From NCBI RefSeq assembly GCF_014639275.1, contig NZ_BMFW01000006.1, positions 62,001 through 126,000 on the forward strand: DNA of 64,000 nt, given 5' to 3'. This DNA is from Arthrobacter liuii (lineage in GTDB: Bacteria > Actinomycetota > Actinomycetes > Actinomycetales > Micrococcaceae). The notes beneath the pieces are model-generated. The model was given only the letters and a program-made list of their open reading frames with translations, was not told where the DNA came from and searched no databases. The translations under genes and the position numbers were made by a program. The number at the start of each line of letters is the position of its first letter. The first letter of the stretch is position 1. Shown here piece after piece: positions 35,524 to 45,222 of the stretch.

Positions 35524-36558
35524 CTACCGGTCCTGTGCCACCCGGCGGGCAAGACTTCCGACGGCGGACACCAGCTCGCGGAACGCCTGCTCCGGGTTGT
35601 TGGTGGCAACGATGCGGGCGTTCGGTGCTGCGCCCCAGAGTCCGCGGAAATCGGCCACCGTTGTTCCCACCAGGAGAGGTGAGTCCGTTTCGACGTCGAC
35701 GGTGGCGGGGCGGGCTGTGTACTCAAGCGTGCCCGCGGCGACTCCGGCCGCGAAGAAGTCATGGACGTGGGCCAGGTACCCCTGGTCGTAGCGCCGGTGG
35801 AACTCGAAATAGAAGCGCAGCGCGTCCGAGAGGTGCCTGACGAGGGTGTTGTCGGAGGTGCTGCGGCGGCCTTCGGGGTCCTCCGGGAGCACCCGTTCCG
35901 GAACGGCGGCGCCTGCAGCCTGGGCCAGGGCCGTGACGTGTGCCGGGTGCAGTTCCATGCGCTCGGTGGTGTCGAGGGAGCAGACGATGGGCAGTTTATC
36001 CAGTGGCCGGCCCCGGTACGCGGCGTAGACCTCCTTGGCTGCGTGCGGGTCCACGTGGGTGTTCCACTCGGCCGTGGGGGTGGTGTTGCCTTGGTGGTAG
36101 AAGGCACCGCCCATGATCACCACCTTGGCCAGGAGGTCGGGAAGTTGCGGTTCCTGCCGCAACGCCAGCGCGAAGTTGGTCAGCGGGGCGGTAATGAGCG
36201 CGGTGAGCTCCCCCGGCCTGTCCCTGGCATGTTCGATCCAGAGGTCCACGGCGTTCCGGGGGCTGAGTTGCCCGACGGGTTCGGGCATGACGGCGTATCC
36301 GATTCCTTGCGGCCCGTGCGTCTCGGGGGTGGTGAGCAGCGGGATGGACAAGGGCTTGCGGGCACCCACTGCCACCTGGACGTCCGGCCGGCCGCACAGT
36401 TCCAGCAGTGCCAGGGTATTGCGTGCCACCTGGTCGGCGTCCACATTGCCCGGGGTCGCGGTGACCGCCACGAACTCCGTGTCCGGGAGGGCGGCAAGGT
36501 AGGCCAGGGCCAGGGCATCGTCGATGCCGGTATCGACATCCAGGAGGTAGGCGGGCAC
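35524..36558 (-). CDS. Nucleoside hydrolase (inosine/uridine-preferring type)
   Basis: A 344-residue nucleoside N-ribohydrolase. The calcium-binding N-terminus DVDTGIDDALAL (7-18) is intact, together with PGNVDADQVARNTLALLE and the MGGAFYHQGNTTPTAEWN segment carrying the ribose-binding Asn and Glu. It releases ribose from nucleosides for salvage. It stands six bases after the aldo/keto reductase and upstream of the ECF genes, so import and cleavage of nucleosides is the simplest reading. Base preference cannot be told from the sequence. Confidence 0.92.
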   Translation of the reverse strand: MPAYLLDVDTGIDDALALAYLAALPDTEFVAVTATPGNVDADQVARNTLALLELCGRPDVQVAVGARKPLSIPLLTTPETHGPQGIGYAVMPEPVGQLSPRNAVDLWIEHARDRPGELTALITAPLTNFALALRQEPQLPDLLAKVVIMGGAFYHQGNTTPTAEWNTHVDPHAAKEVYAAYRGRPLDKLPIVCSLDTTERMELHPAHVTALAQAAGAAVPERVLPEDPEGRRSTSDNTLVRHLSDALRFYFEFHRRYDQGYLAHVHDFFAAGVAAGTLEYTARPATVDVETDSPLLVGTTVADFRGLWGAAPNARIVATNNPEQAFRELVSAVGSLARRVAQDR

Positions 36559-36564
36559 GGCTGC

Positions 36565-37542
36565 CTAGAAGAGCGCGACCTTGGGCACGGCCGGGAAGAT
36601 TTCGTCCAGGGCCGCGAGGTCTTCGGGGGTGGGGACCCAGTTTGCTGCTTCCGCGTTCTGCCGGACCTGTTCGGGCCTGGTGGCGCCGGCGATGACGCTG
36701 GCCACCGAGGGTTGCGCGGCAAGCCAGGAGAAGGCCACCTCGATCTCCGTCAGGCCGCGTTCCTTGGCGAAGGCGCTGTACGTGCCCAACTGGTCCCAGT
36801 CGGCGTCGTCCACCATGTTGGTGCGGGTGTGGCTGAGCCGGGACCCCTCGGGGGCGTGGCCCGGCGAGTACTTGCCGGTCAGCAGGCCGTTGGCCAGCGG
36901 GAAGTACGGGAGCACGCCCAGCCCGAATTCCTCGGCGGCCGGGGTGACCTCAAGCTCGGCGCGCCGGTCCAGCAGGTTGTAGTGGTTCTGCGAGGAAATG
37001 AACCGGGCCGTGCCCAGTTCGCGGGCCACGTACTCCGCCTGGGCGATCTGCCAGCCGGACCGGTTGGAGTGGCCGATGTAGCGGACCTTGCCGCTGCCCA
37101 CCAGGGTGTCCAGCGCCGCCAGGGTTTCGTCGATGGGGGTCAGCGGGTCCGGGGTGTGGAACTGGTAAAGGTCGATCCAGTCCGTGCCCAGCCGCCGCAG
37201 CGAAGCCTCCACCGCCTGGATAATGTACCGCCGGGAGCCGCGGGCGCCGAAGTCCTGGCCGTTGGCGCCCCTGGTATCCATGCCGAACTTGGTGGCAAGG
37301 ACCACGTCCGCACGGCGGGCCCCGAGGGCCTTGCCGAGCATGGTTTCGCTGAGGCCCGGCTCCCGCCCGTAGTTGTCTGCCACGTCGAACAGCGTGATGC
37401 CGGCGTCCACCGCTGCATGGACCACCGCGTCAGTGGCTTCCTGCGATTCCGTGGCCGTGTTGGCCCTGCCCAGGTTGTTGCAGCCCAGGCCCACGGTGGA
37501 GACTGTCAGGCCTGATTTTCCAATACGGCGGTAACTGGTCAA
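36565..37542 (-). CDS. Aldo/keto reductase (YajO/voltage-gated K+ channel beta type)
   Basis: A 325-residue NADPH-dependent TIM-barrel oxidoreductase. The catalytic tetrad is seen as D-x-ADNYG (FDVADNYG, D and Y), K in ATKFGMD and H in IGHSN. The start is TTG 37542 (LTSYRRIGKSGLTVS), with AGGAG six bases upstream; the frame extends further but without similarity. It lies between the unknown gene and the nucleoside hydrolase with very short gaps. The substrate is unknown; reducing a sugar aldehyde after nucleoside cleavage is possible. Confidence 0.9.
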   Translation of the reverse strand: MTSYRRIGKSGLTVSTVGLGCNNLGRANTATESQEATDAVVHAAVDAGITLFDVADNYGREPGLSETMLGKALGARRADVVLATKFGMDTRGANGQDFGARGSRRYIIQAVEASLRRLGTDWIDLYQFHTPDPLTPIDETLAALDTLVGSGKVRYIGHSNRSGWQIAQAEYVARELGTARFISSQNHYNLLDRRAELEVTPAAEEFGLGVLPYFPLANGLLTGKYSPGHAPEGSRLSHTRTNMVDDADWDQLGTYSAFAKERGLTEIEVAFSWLAAQPSVASVIAGATRPEQVRQNAEAANWVPTPEDLAALDEIFPAVPKVALF

Positions 37543-37550
37543 GGAGTCTC

Positions 37551-38111
37551 CTAAAGGCTGAAGCTGCTGGCGGGCTTGGCTGAATGCTTGAGTTTGAAAT
37601 GGTCCGGGTCGCTGTAGGGGGCAGCGCCGATACTGAGCTTGGTGAAGTCCAGGTCCTCGCCGCGGGCGCAGACCTTGATGGCGTTGACGGCTTTGTTCAC
37701 GTCCGGGCAGAGGCAGAAAATGTTGAGCTTGTAGTCGGTGAACTCTGAGCGTTCCACCGTGCCCAGGCCGCGCCACGCGAGGTGGCTGATCAGGGCGTCA
37801 GTTGCCTTTTGCTGCAGGCGCCGGTCCCGGTCCGTGCCTTCCCTGGTCTTAAGGGAAAACTGGGCCACCACCCAGAACTGTTCCTCGTTGGGGACTTCGG
37901 CGTAGCCGTCCTCCGCGCACTGTGCGGCAAAGGCGTCCAGGAGGCTGTCGGCGGCATCGGCATCAGGGACGTCGGTTTCCTCGGTCTTGCTCTGGTGCCC
38001 CACTGCGCCGAAATTCATGACGAACTGGGAGTATTCCTCGTCGAACCAGGCTTCCCGGAAATGCAGGGCACCCTCGTCGTCGCGCTTGTAGACCCTGACA
38101 ATGCCGCTCAT
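37551..38111 (-). CDS. Conserved protein with a WGR-like N-terminal pattern
   Basis: A 186-residue protein with no name I recognise. Residues 5-60 (VRVYKRDDEGALHFREAWFD ... NFGAVGHQSKTEE) loosely fit a WGR-type fold: a tryptophan, a G-V/I-G turn, then an acidic stretch and a helix ending in DGYAEV. The second half (LISHLAWRGLGTVERSEF, LNIFCLCPDVNKAVNAIKVC) is an alpha/beta segment without family signature. No signal or membrane segment. Its ATG 38109-38111 overlaps the DUF402 stop by four bases and has AAAAGGA seven bases upstream, so the two are coupled. Function unknown. Confidence 0.7.
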   Translation of the reverse strand: MSGIVRVYKRDDEGALHFREAWFDEEYSQFVMNFGAVGHQSKTEETDVPDADAADSLLDAFAAQCAEDGYAEVPNEEQFWVVAQFSLKTREGTDRDRRLQQKATDALISHLAWRGLGTVERSEFTDYKLNIFCLCPDVNKAVNAIKVCARGEDLDFTKLSIGAAPYSDPDHFKLKHSAKPASSFSL

Positions 38112-38725
38112 ATTCGTCCTTTTGTAAACCATTCGACGTCGGTGCCGTCGAAAGGTGCGTCCTGCGCCTTCACGGCGTGGTAGAGCCCGTCCGCAGCGGC
38201 CTGGATGTCCTCGATCAGGCGCCGGGGATAGCGCATGGAGACGCTGTGCTCCGCGAATTCGTCCTGGTCGTCGATGAAGACCCCGCGGTCGGATGTCCGG
38301 ATGACGTCGAGGTCCATGTCGATCACATGGAACTCCGTCACCGCCGGGCGGATGTGTGTCCACTCGTGTCCTACTGCCAGGTCGATGTACACCCGCACTC
38401 CGCCGGGGTGGGTGGCGTCGTAGAACGTTGCCACCCAGTCGCCTTGGCGGGGCACCAGGAGTACCGCATCCGAACGCGTGTAGAACGCGGCGCCGGGGCC
38501 GGAACAGAATTCGTTGGTGCCTTGGAAAATCCACCACCCGTGCTGGTCTTCGCCGAGGTACCGCCCGGGCACCACCCAGTGGGCCTTGCCGTTCCATTTC
38601 CGGTTCCGGGACACCACCAGCTGCCCCGGCTGCAGTCCATTGGGAACGCGTGTGGTGGTGGTGTGCAGGACCGGTCCGGACTCCCCGGCAGGCCCGGGGT
38701 ACTTCAGTTCATCCTCGTCCCTCAC
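38108..38725 (-). CDS. DUF402 domain protein (FomD/nucleoside-phosphate hydrolase-like)
   Basis: A 205-residue DUF402 protein. The typical core appears: [40 protein letters not shown] and the metal-binding pattern [27 protein letters not shown], with its acidic residues. Characterised relatives hydrolyse nucleoside diphosphates or nucleoside-linked phosphonates (FomD). It overlaps dxs by four bases and the next gene by four, so it is in the dxs transcript. Substrate unknown. Its presence beside a nucleoside hydrolase fits a nucleotide-handling theme but is not proof. Confidence 0.88.
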   Translation of the reverse strand: MRDEDELKYPGPAGESGPVLHTTTTRVPNGLQPGQLVVSRNRKWNGKAHWVVPGRYLGEDQHGWWIFQGTNEFCSGPGAAFYTRSDAVLLVPRQGDWVATFYDATHPGGVRVYIDLAVGHEWTHIRPAVTEFHVIDMDLDVIRTSDRGVFIDDQDEFAEHSVSMRYPRRLIEDIQAAADGLYHAVKAQDAPFDGTDVEWFTKGRI

Positions 38726-40695
38726 AGGATCGGAAGGCTGCCGGTGGTGGGGTGCTGCTGCCCGGGCAGCAGCCTCGCAAACGGAACCTTTGTTCCCAGG
38801 ACCTGCGCGACGACGTCGTGCGTGATCTGCTGGGCAGTGAGCCCAACGCGCTCCAGCACCTGGTTGCGGGTGCCATGCTCCAGGAATTCCACGGGCAGGC
38901 CCACCTCGTTCAGGGCGGTGTCCACACCTGCGGCACGCATCTCCTGCCGGATGCGGGAGCCCACGCCGCCCGCGCGGACGCCGTCTTCGATGCAGACCAC
39001 CAGGCGGTGGTGCGAGGCCAGCGCGATGATGGATCGGCGGACGGGGAGGACCCAGCGTGGATCCACTACGGTGGTGCTGATACCCTGCGCGCCGAGCCGG
39101 TTGGAGACGTCGAGGGCCAGTTCGGACATGGCGCCGACGCTGACGATCAGCACGTCATTTTCGGTGGAGCCGGACGGGCGGCGGGCAAGGATGTCCACGC
39201 CGTCGCTGAGCCGTTCCATTGCCTCGACTGCCGGGCCAACGGATCCCTTGGAGAAGCGGACCACGGTGGGGGCGTCGCTGATGGCCACGGCCTCGCGCAG
39301 TTCCTCGCGGAGCCGGGTGGCATCGCGGGGCGCGGCCAGGTGCAGGCCGGGGACGATCTGGACCATGGCCATGTCCCACATGCCGTGGTGGCTGGCGCCG
39401 TCCGGGCCGGTGACGCCGGCACGGTCCAGGACGATGGTGACGCCGGCCTTGTGGAGGGCGACGTCCATGAGCAGTTGGTCGAAGGCCCTGTTCAGGAAGG
39501 TGGCGTAGACGGCGACAACGGGATGCAGGCCGCCGAAGGCCATGCCGGCTGCGGCGGTGAGCGCGTGTTGTTCGGCGATGCCGACGTCGATGACCCGCTT
39601 GGGGTGCTTGGCCGCGAACTTGTGCAGGCCCACGGGGATCAGCATGGCCCCCGTGATGCCGACGATATCGTCGCGTTCGTCCGCGATGGTGGCAATCTCG
39701 TCCGCGAACACGGAGGTCCAGGACTGGGCGCCGCCGGTACCGGTTGGTTCGCCGGTTTCAGGATCGATGATGCCGACGGCGTGGAACTGGTCGGCTTCAT
39801 GGGCCCGGGCGGGAGCGTAGCCGTGGCCCTTTTCCGTCATGGCGTGGACGATGACGGGCCCGCCGTAGTTTTTGGCGGTGGAGAGTGCGTGTTCCATGGC
39901 CTGGAGGTTATGGCCGTCCACGGGGCCGATGTATTTCATGCCGAGGTCCTCGAACATGCCCTGCGGGGCCCACCAGTCCTTGATGCCCTTTTTCATGGCG
40001 TGCAGGCTCTTGTAGGTGAACTGGCCCACCGGGCCGCCGTCCTGCAGCTTCTTCTTCCACCAGTCCAGGGCGCCCTCGTAGGCGGGTGCCGCGCGGAAGG
40101 AGTCGATGGTGGGCCGCAGCGACGCCAGGTAATCGGCGAAGCCGCCCACGGTGGGGGCGTAGGACCGGCCGTTGTCATTGACCACAATGACCACGCGGCG
40201 CTTCTTGTCCGCCGCGATGTTGTTGATGGCTTCCCAGGCCATGCCACCGGTTAGGGCACCGTCGCCGATGATGGCCACCACGTGCCGGTCGCCTTCGTCG
40301 GTCAGCTGGCGGGCGCGGGAGATGCCGTCGGCCCAGGACAGCGACGACGAGGCGTGGGAGCTTTCCACAATGTCGTGTTCCGATTCGGCCCGGTCAGGGT
40401 AACCAGAGAGACCGCCTTCCTGGCGGAGCGTGCTGAAGTCCTGCCGCCCGGTGACCAGCTTGTGGACGTAGGACTGGTGACCCGTGTCGAAGACGATGCT
40501 GTCCCGGGGGGATTCAAAGATGCGGTGCACGGCCAGCGTCAGTTCCACGACGCCGAGGTTGGGTCCGAGGTGGCCGCCCGTCTGGGAGACGTTCGTGATC
40601 AGGAATTCCCTGATCTCCGAGGCCAGCTGTTCCAGCTGTTCCTCGGTCAACTCGTTCAGGTCCTGCGGATTCCGGATGGTGTCCAAGATTCCCAA
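38722..40695 (-). CDS. dxs: 1-deoxy-D-xylulose-5-phosphate synthase
   Basis: DXS, 657 residues, condenses pyruvate and glyceraldehyde 3-phosphate in the first step of the MEP isoprenoid pathway. Features: the [17 protein letters not shown] histidine motif near residue 40, thiamine-diphosphate site [14 protein letters not shown] around 155-170, and the transketolase pyrimidine domain with [15 protein letters not shown] near 400. The start is TTG 40695, strongly supported by AAGGAGGGG six bases upstream. It opens a leftward run through DUF402, the WGR-like gene, AKR and nucleoside hydrolase. The aconitase gene lies upstream behind a terminator. Confidence 0.95.
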   Translation of the reverse strand: MGILDTIRNPQDLNELTEEQLEQLASEIREFLITNVSQTGGHLGPNLGVVELTLAVHRIFESPRDSIVFDTGHQSYVHKLVTGRQDFSTLRQEGGLSGYPDRAESEHDIVESSHASSSLSWADGISRARQLTDEGDRHVVAIIGDGALTGGMAWEAINNIAADKKRRVVIVVNDNGRSYAPTVGGFADYLASLRPTIDSFRAAPAYEGALDWWKKKLQDGGPVGQFTYKSLHAMKKGIKDWWAPQGMFEDLGMKYIGPVDGHNLQAMEHALSTAKNYGGPVIVHAMTEKGHGYAPARAHEADQFHAVGIIDPETGEPTGTGGAQSWTSVFADEIATIADERDDIVGITGAMLIPVGLHKFAAKHPKRVIDVGIAEQHALTAAAGMAFGGLHPVVAVYATFLNRAFDQLLMDVALHKAGVTIVLDRAGVTGPDGASHHGMWDMAMVQIVPGLHLAAPRDATRLREELREAVAISDAPTVVRFSKGSVGPAVEAMERLSDGVDILARRPSGSTENDVLIVSVGAMSELALDVSNRLGAQGISTTVVDPRWVLPVRRSIIALASHHRLVVCIEDGVRAGGVGSRIRQEMRAAGVDTALNEVGLPVEFLEHGTRNQVLERVGLTAQQITHDVVAQVLGTKVPFARLLPGQQHPTTGSLPIL

Positions 40696-40756
40696 TGACC
40701 CCTCCTTCGGGTGGTAGACGTGCCGTTTAACTCTAACGCCTCGGCTTGAATGCAAA

Positions 40757-40795
40757 GCCGAAGCCCCGGCTGGTCGGTGACCGGCCGGGGCTTCG
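40757..40795 (-). terminator. Intrinsic terminator after acnA
   Basis: A perfect 13-bp stem, CCGAAGCCCCGGC against GCCGGGGCTTCGG, with a 13-base loop, follows acnA by 29 bp on its strand. The tail is only weakly T-rich (CTTTGCATT), as is common in high-GC genomes. Confidence 0.85.
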
Positions 40796-40824
40796 GGGAG
40801 ATGGTGCCTGCTTGGCAGTTCCCG

Positions 40825-43650
40825 CTAGTTCGCGGAGATCTGGCGCAGCACGTACTGCAGGATGCCGCCGTTGCGGTAGTAGTCCGCTTCACCCGGGGTA
40901 TCGATGCGCAGGACCGCGTCGAACGACTTCGAGGAGCCGTCCTCTGCGGTGGCGGTGACCTTCAGGGTCTTGGGCGTGGTGCCCTCGTTCAGGGCAGTGA
41001 CGCCCTCCACCGAGAAGGCTTCCGTGCCGGTCAGGCCCAGGCTGGCAGCGTTCTCGCCGGCCGGGAACTGCAGCGGCAGGACGCCCATGCCGATCAGGTT
41101 GGAACGGTGGATGCGCTCGTAGCTCTCGGCGATGACGGCCTTGACGCCCAGCAGGGCGGTACCCTTGGCGGCCCAGTCGCGGGACGACCCGGAACCGTAC
41201 TCCTTGCCTGCCAGGACCACCAGCGGGGTGCCGGCTGCCTGGTAGTTCTGCGCGGCGTCGTAGACGTATGCCTGCGGACCGTCAGCCTGGGTGAAGTCGC
41301 GGGTGAAGCCACCTTCAACGCCGTCCAGGAGCTGGTTCTTGATACGGATGTTCGCGAACGTGCCGCGGATCATCACCTCGTGGTTACCACGGCGCGAGCC
41401 GTACGAGTTGAAGTCCTTGCGCTCCACGCCGTTGGCCAACAGGTACTGGCCGGCCGGGGTGTCGGACTTGAAGGAACCGGCCGGGGAGATGTGGTCGGTG
41501 GTGACGGAATCGCCGAGCTTGAGCAGCACGCGGGCGCCCGAGATGTCCTTGACCGGTTCCGGCTTTGCCTGCATGCCCTCGAAGTACGGGGGCTTGCGGA
41601 CGTACGTGGAGTTCGGATCCCAGGCAAAGGTGTCGCCCGCCGGGGTGTCCAGTGCCTTCCAGCGGTCGTCGCCGTCGAAGACGCCTTCGTAGCCCTTGGC
41701 GAACATGTCCTTGTCGATCGAGGAATCGATGACCTGCTGGACCTCGACCGGGTTGGGCCAGATGTCCTTCAGGAAGACGTCGTTGCCGGCCTCGTCCTTG
41801 CCGAGGGGGTCGGTCTCGAAGTCGAAGTCCATGGAACCGGCCAGGGCGTAGGCGATGACCAGCGGCGGGGAAGCCAGGTAGTTCATCTTGACGTCCGGGT
41901 TGATGCGGCCTTCGAAGTTGCGGTTGCCGGACAGGACGGCGCTGACGGCGAGGTCGTTGGCCTGGACGGCCTCGGAGATCTCAGTTTCCAGCGGACCGGA
42001 GTTGCCGATGCAGGTGGCGCAGCCGTAGCCCACGATGTAGAAGCCAAGCTTCTCCAGGTAGGGAGTCAGGCCGGACTTCTCGTAGTAGTCGGTGACCACC
42101 TTGGAGCCGGGGGCCACGGAGGTCTTGACCCACGGCTTGGCGGTGAGGCCCTTTTCGACGGCGTTGCGCGCCAGGACGGCGGCGGCCAGCATGACCGAGG
42201 GGTTGGACGTGTTGGTGCAGGACGTGATGGACGCGATGGTGACCGCGCCGTGGTCCAGCTCGAACTCGCGTCCGTCAGCCATCTTCACGGGGACGGGGTG
42301 GGAGATCCGCCCGGCGCCGCCGTGGGCTGCCGAGTACTTGGGCGGTTCGCGGTCGGTGTCGGAGACGTGGGTTGCTCCGCTGGTGAAGGACGGGGCGTCG
42401 GAAGCCGGGAAGGTCTCTTCGAGGGACTCGTCCAGGGTGCCGGCGTTCGCGTCGTGGGAGACGTAGTTGAGCAGGTCGTGGCGGAACTCGTCCTTTGCCT
42501 CGGTCAGCTCAATACGGTCCTGCGGGCGCTTGGGGCCTGCGATGGACGGGACAACGGTGGACAGATCCAGTTCCAGGTACTCGGAGAACTTGATGTCGCG
42601 GGACGGATCGTGCCACAGGCCCTGTTCCTTGGCGTAGGCATCCACCAGGGCCACGTTCTGCTCGGACCGGCCGGTGAGGCGCAGGTACTCCAGGGTGACG
42701 TCGTCGATGGGGAACATGGCGGCGGTGGAGCCGAACTCCGGGCTCATGTTGCCGATGGTGGCGCGGTTTGCCAGCGGCACCTCGGCCACGCCGTCGCCAT
42801 AGAATTCGACGAACTTGCCCACCACACCGTGCTTGCGCAGCATTTCGGTGATGGTCAGCACCACGTCGGTGGCAGTGGCGCCGGCGGGAATGCTGCCGCT
42901 GAGCTTGAAGCCGACCACGCGCGGGATGAGCATGGAGACGGGCTGGCCGAGCATTGCTGCCTCGGCTTCGATGCCGCCCACGCCCCAGCCCAGCACGCCC
43001 AGGCCGTTGACCATGGTGGTGTGCGAGTCGGTGCCAACGCAGGTGTCAGGGTAGGCACGGAGCGCACCGTCCACTTCTCGCGTCATCACGGTGCGGGCCA
43101 GGTATTCGATGTTGACCTGGTGCACGATGCCGGTTCCCGGGGGGACCACCTTGAAGTCGTCGAACGCGGTCTGGCCCCAGCGCAGGAACTGGTAGCGCTC
43201 ACCGTTGCGCTGGTACTCGATCTCCATGTTGCGCTCCAGTGCGCCGGAGTTGCCGAAGGCATCGATCTGGACCGAGTGGTCGATGACCATTTCGGCCGGT
43301 GCCAGCGGGTTGACCCGCTTGGGGTCGCCGCCCAGGTCCTTGACCGCTTCGCGCATGGTGGCAAGGTCGACCACGCAGGGAACGCCGGTGAAGTCCTGCA
43401 TGATCACGCGTGCCGGCGTGAACTGGATTTCTGTATCGGGCTCCGCATTCGGATCCCAGCCTGCCAAAGCGCGAACGTGATCGGCAGTGATGTTCGCGCC
43501 GTCCTCGGTCCTCAGCAGGTTTTCAAGCAATACCTTGAGGCTGAACGGAAGGTTTTCTGCACCTTCAACGGAGTTCAACCGGAAAATCTCGTATTCGGTT
43601 CCGGCTACATTAAGTTTGCCTTTTGAACCGAAGCTGTCCACAGTGCTCAT
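40825..43650 (-). CDS. acnA: Aconitate hydratase A
   Basis: AcnA, 941 residues, isomerises citrate to isocitrate in the TCA cycle. The 4Fe-4S ligands include the CxxC of [13 protein letters not shown], and the earlier cysteine is in [13 protein letters not shown]. Substrate motifs [20 protein letters not shown] and [10 protein letters not shown] are intact. A serine/threonine-rich insert near 420-460 ([20 protein letters not shown]) is typical of actinobacterial AcnA. Start ATG 43648-43650 has GAGAGGAG upstream. A dyad at 43705-43722 may be a regulatory site. A very long open frame exists on the other strand across this gene but is a shadow. Confidence 0.97.
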   Translation of the reverse strand: MSTVDSFGSKGKLNVAGTEYEIFRLNSVEGAENLPFSLKVLLENLLRTEDGANITADHVRALAGWDPNAEPDTEIQFTPARVIMQDFTGVPCVVDLATMREAVKDLGGDPKRVNPLAPAEMVIDHSVQIDAFGNSGALERNMEIEYQRNGERYQFLRWGQTAFDDFKVVPPGTGIVHQVNIEYLARTVMTREVDGALRAYPDTCVGTDSHTTMVNGLGVLGWGVGGIEAEAAMLGQPVSMLIPRVVGFKLSGSIPAGATATDVVLTITEMLRKHGVVGKFVEFYGDGVAEVPLANRATIGNMSPEFGSTAAMFPIDDVTLEYLRLTGRSEQNVALVDAYAKEQGLWHDPSRDIKFSEYLELDLSTVVPSIAGPKRPQDRIELTEAKDEFRHDLLNYVSHDANAGTLDESLEETFPASDAPSFTSGATHVSDTDREPPKYSAAHGGAGRISHPVPVKMADGREFELDHGAVTIASITSCTNTSNPSVMLAAAVLARNAVEKGLTAKPWVKTSVAPGSKVVTDYYEKSGLTPYLEKLGFYIVGYGCATCIGNSGPLETEISEAVQANDLAVSAVLSGNRNFEGRINPDVKMNYLASPPLVIAYALAGSMDFDFETDPLGKDEAGNDVFLKDIWPNPVEVQQVIDSSIDKDMFAKGYEGVFDGDDRWKALDTPAGDTFAWDPNSTYVRKPPYFEGMQAKPEPVKDISGARVLLKLGDSVTTDHISPAGSFKSDTPAGQYLLANGVERKDFNSYGSRRGNHEVMIRGTFANIRIKNQLLDGVEGGFTRDFTQADGPQAYVYDAAQNYQAAGTPLVVLAGKEYGSGSSRDWAAKGTALLGVKAVIAESYERIHRSNLIGMGVLPLQFPAGENAASLGLTGTEAFSVEGVTALNEGTTPKTLKVTATAEDGSSKSFDAVLRIDTPGEADYYRNGGILQYVLRQISAN

Positions 43651-43704
43651 CGCAGGACTCCTCTCGCAACAGTTTCATCTTTGTCGCGCGGTTGACCGCC
43701 TGCT

Positions 43705-43722
43705 AGTTAGGACGCCCTAAGT
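43705..43722. promoter_or_regulatory. Imperfect dyad upstream of acnA
   Basis: AGTTAGGACGCCCTAAGT is an 18-bp imperfect palindrome with TTAGG/CCTAA half-sites, 55 bp before the acnA start. It could be an operator. The DtxR/IdeR consensus also begins TTAGG but is longer, so iron control is only a possibility. Confidence 0.4.
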
Positions 43723-43815
43723 AGTTCCAGGGCCCGAAAATTGCACACGGCCGGCCGAGAATACGGGCGCGACGTGGGACTACTACGGCCATCGTAGTCC
43801 AAAACCGCGGCGGCA

Positions 43816-45222
43816 TCAGGGACCTTGAGTCAGCAGTGCCACGGTCTCGAGGTGGTGGGTGTGGGGGTACAGATCGAAGGCCCGGAGCCCGGCGAGCTCC
43901 CACCCGGAGCGGCGGAAGTAACCGAGGTCACGGGCGAACGACGCCGGATCGCAGGACACATAGGCAATGGCCCGGGGCTGCGATGCAACCAACTGGCCGA
44001 CGACCGCTTTCCCGGCTCCGGCCCGGGGCGGGTCAAGCACCAGCGCATCGAGCTTCCGCGGCCTCTGGCGCAGGACCGTTTCCACGCGGCCCTGGACCAC
44101 CTCCACCTGCGGTGCCGCGTGCAGGTTCTTGCGCGCGTCGCGGCTGGTTCCGGGCGACCCTTCAACCGAGAGCACGGACCCCGTCTCCCCCACGGCGTCG
44201 GCCAGGACGGCGGTGAAGAGCCCAGCGCCGGCGTAGAGATCGGCAACCACAGCTCCGGGGTGGAGGAAGTCCCCCTGCTGCAGGAATTCCGTGACAGCCC
44301 CCACAAGGGTTCCGGGCGCGTCCCGGTGGATCTGCCAGAAGCCTTCGCCGGTGACCCTGTATTCGTGGCCCACGGCGGATTCCTGCACCCAGGTACGCCC
44401 CCGGAGCTGCGTCACGGTGCCGGCCTGGGGATCGAAGGCCGCGACGGAAGCATCTCCCGGCATTTGCGCGGTGATTGCCCTCAGCCGCTTGTCTTTGGTG
44501 CCGGGCGCCGGGGCCAGGAGCAGCAGGGGGCGGGAACCGTTGGCCGGTGCGGCCACCTCAACCCGCTCAACGCCCTGCAGGTCCAGGTCCCACAAATGGA
44601 GGGCGTTGATGGCCTCGCTTGCCAGGGGCATCTCCCGCACCGGAACGATGTGGCCGGAGCGGTGCGCGTGCATCCCGAGTTTGCCACCGGGGGTGACCGA
44701 AAAGCTGGCCCGCGTGCGCCACCCAAGGCCGGTGCCGCCGTCGTACTTTTCCCCGACGGCCTCAACGCCGCCGGTCCACACGGACGGTACCTGCCCGAAG
44801 CCGGCAAGCCGGGTGAGCTGTTCGGCAAGGACGTCCGCCTTCAGGCTGCGCTGCCGGGCCAGCGTCATGTGCCCGAACTCGGCACCGCCCACCGGCGGAT
44901 GGCCGTGGCTCCAGGCCCGCGGGGAATCGGCCGCGCGCCAGAAGTGCTCCACCCGGTCCGGTGACGCTTCCAGCACCTCGATGACATCCGCCCGCCAGAA
45001 CTTGGCGCTGTCCCCGGCGTCCGTCAGGCGGACGCGGACTTTCTCCCCTGGGATGGCGTGGCGGACAAAGACCACCCGGCCCTCATGGTGCGCCACACAA
45101 TGACCGCCGTGGGCCACCGGCCCGACATCGAGCACAGCCTCTTCGCCCGTGTGGCCGGGTTCGTCCGTCTCCTGCAAAGGGGTTCCTGATGGCCGCGCGG
45201 CGGTTGAAGTTCTGGCGGTCAC
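43816..45222 (-). CDS. TRAM-domain RNA (uracil-C5) methyltransferase, RlmD/TrmA type
   Basis: A 468-residue SAM-dependent enzyme that methylates uracil C5 in tRNA or rRNA. An N-terminal TRAM RNA-binding domain spans about 30-90 (VGPVAHGGHCVAHHEGRVVF, VRLTDAG). The catalytic half has ADLYAGAGLFTAVLA, LDPPRAGAG and the catalytic cysteine in YVSCDPASFARDLGYF. No N-terminal 4Fe-4S cysteine set is visible, unlike RlmD. The exact base is uncertain. Start GTG 45222 overlaps the stop of the KimA-like gene by four bases, an arrangement I recall from Rv2690c-Rv2689c. Confidence 0.88.
   Translation of the reverse strand: MTARTSTAARPSGTPLQETDEPGHTGEEAVLDVGPVAHGGHCVAHHEGRVVFVRHAIPGEKVRVRLTDAGDSAKFWRADVIEVLEASPDRVEHFWRAADSPRAWSHGHPPVGGAEFGHMTLARQRSLKADVLAEQLTRLAGFGQVPSVWTGGVEAVGEKYDGGTGLGWRTRASFSVTPGGKLGMHAHRSGHIVPVREMPLASEAINALHLWDLDLQGVERVEVAAPANGSRPLLLLAPAPGTKDKRLRAITAQMPGDASVAAFDPQAGTVTQLRGRTWVQESAVGHEYRVTGEGFWQIHRDAPGTLVGAVTEFLQQGDFLHPGAVVADLYAGAGLFTAVLADAVGETGSVLSVEGSPGTSRDARKNLHAAPQVEVVQGRVETVLRQRPRKLDALVLDPPRAGAGKAVVGQLVASQPRAIAYVSCDPASFARDLGYFRRSGWELAGLRAFDLYPHTHHLETVALLTQGP

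Noticed and set aside
40750..43626. 958-codon open frame on the plus strand opposite acnA
   Set aside because: It is the antisense shadow of a high-GC gene; composition is low-complexity Gly/Val/Asp and no family is recognisable, while acnA is certain.
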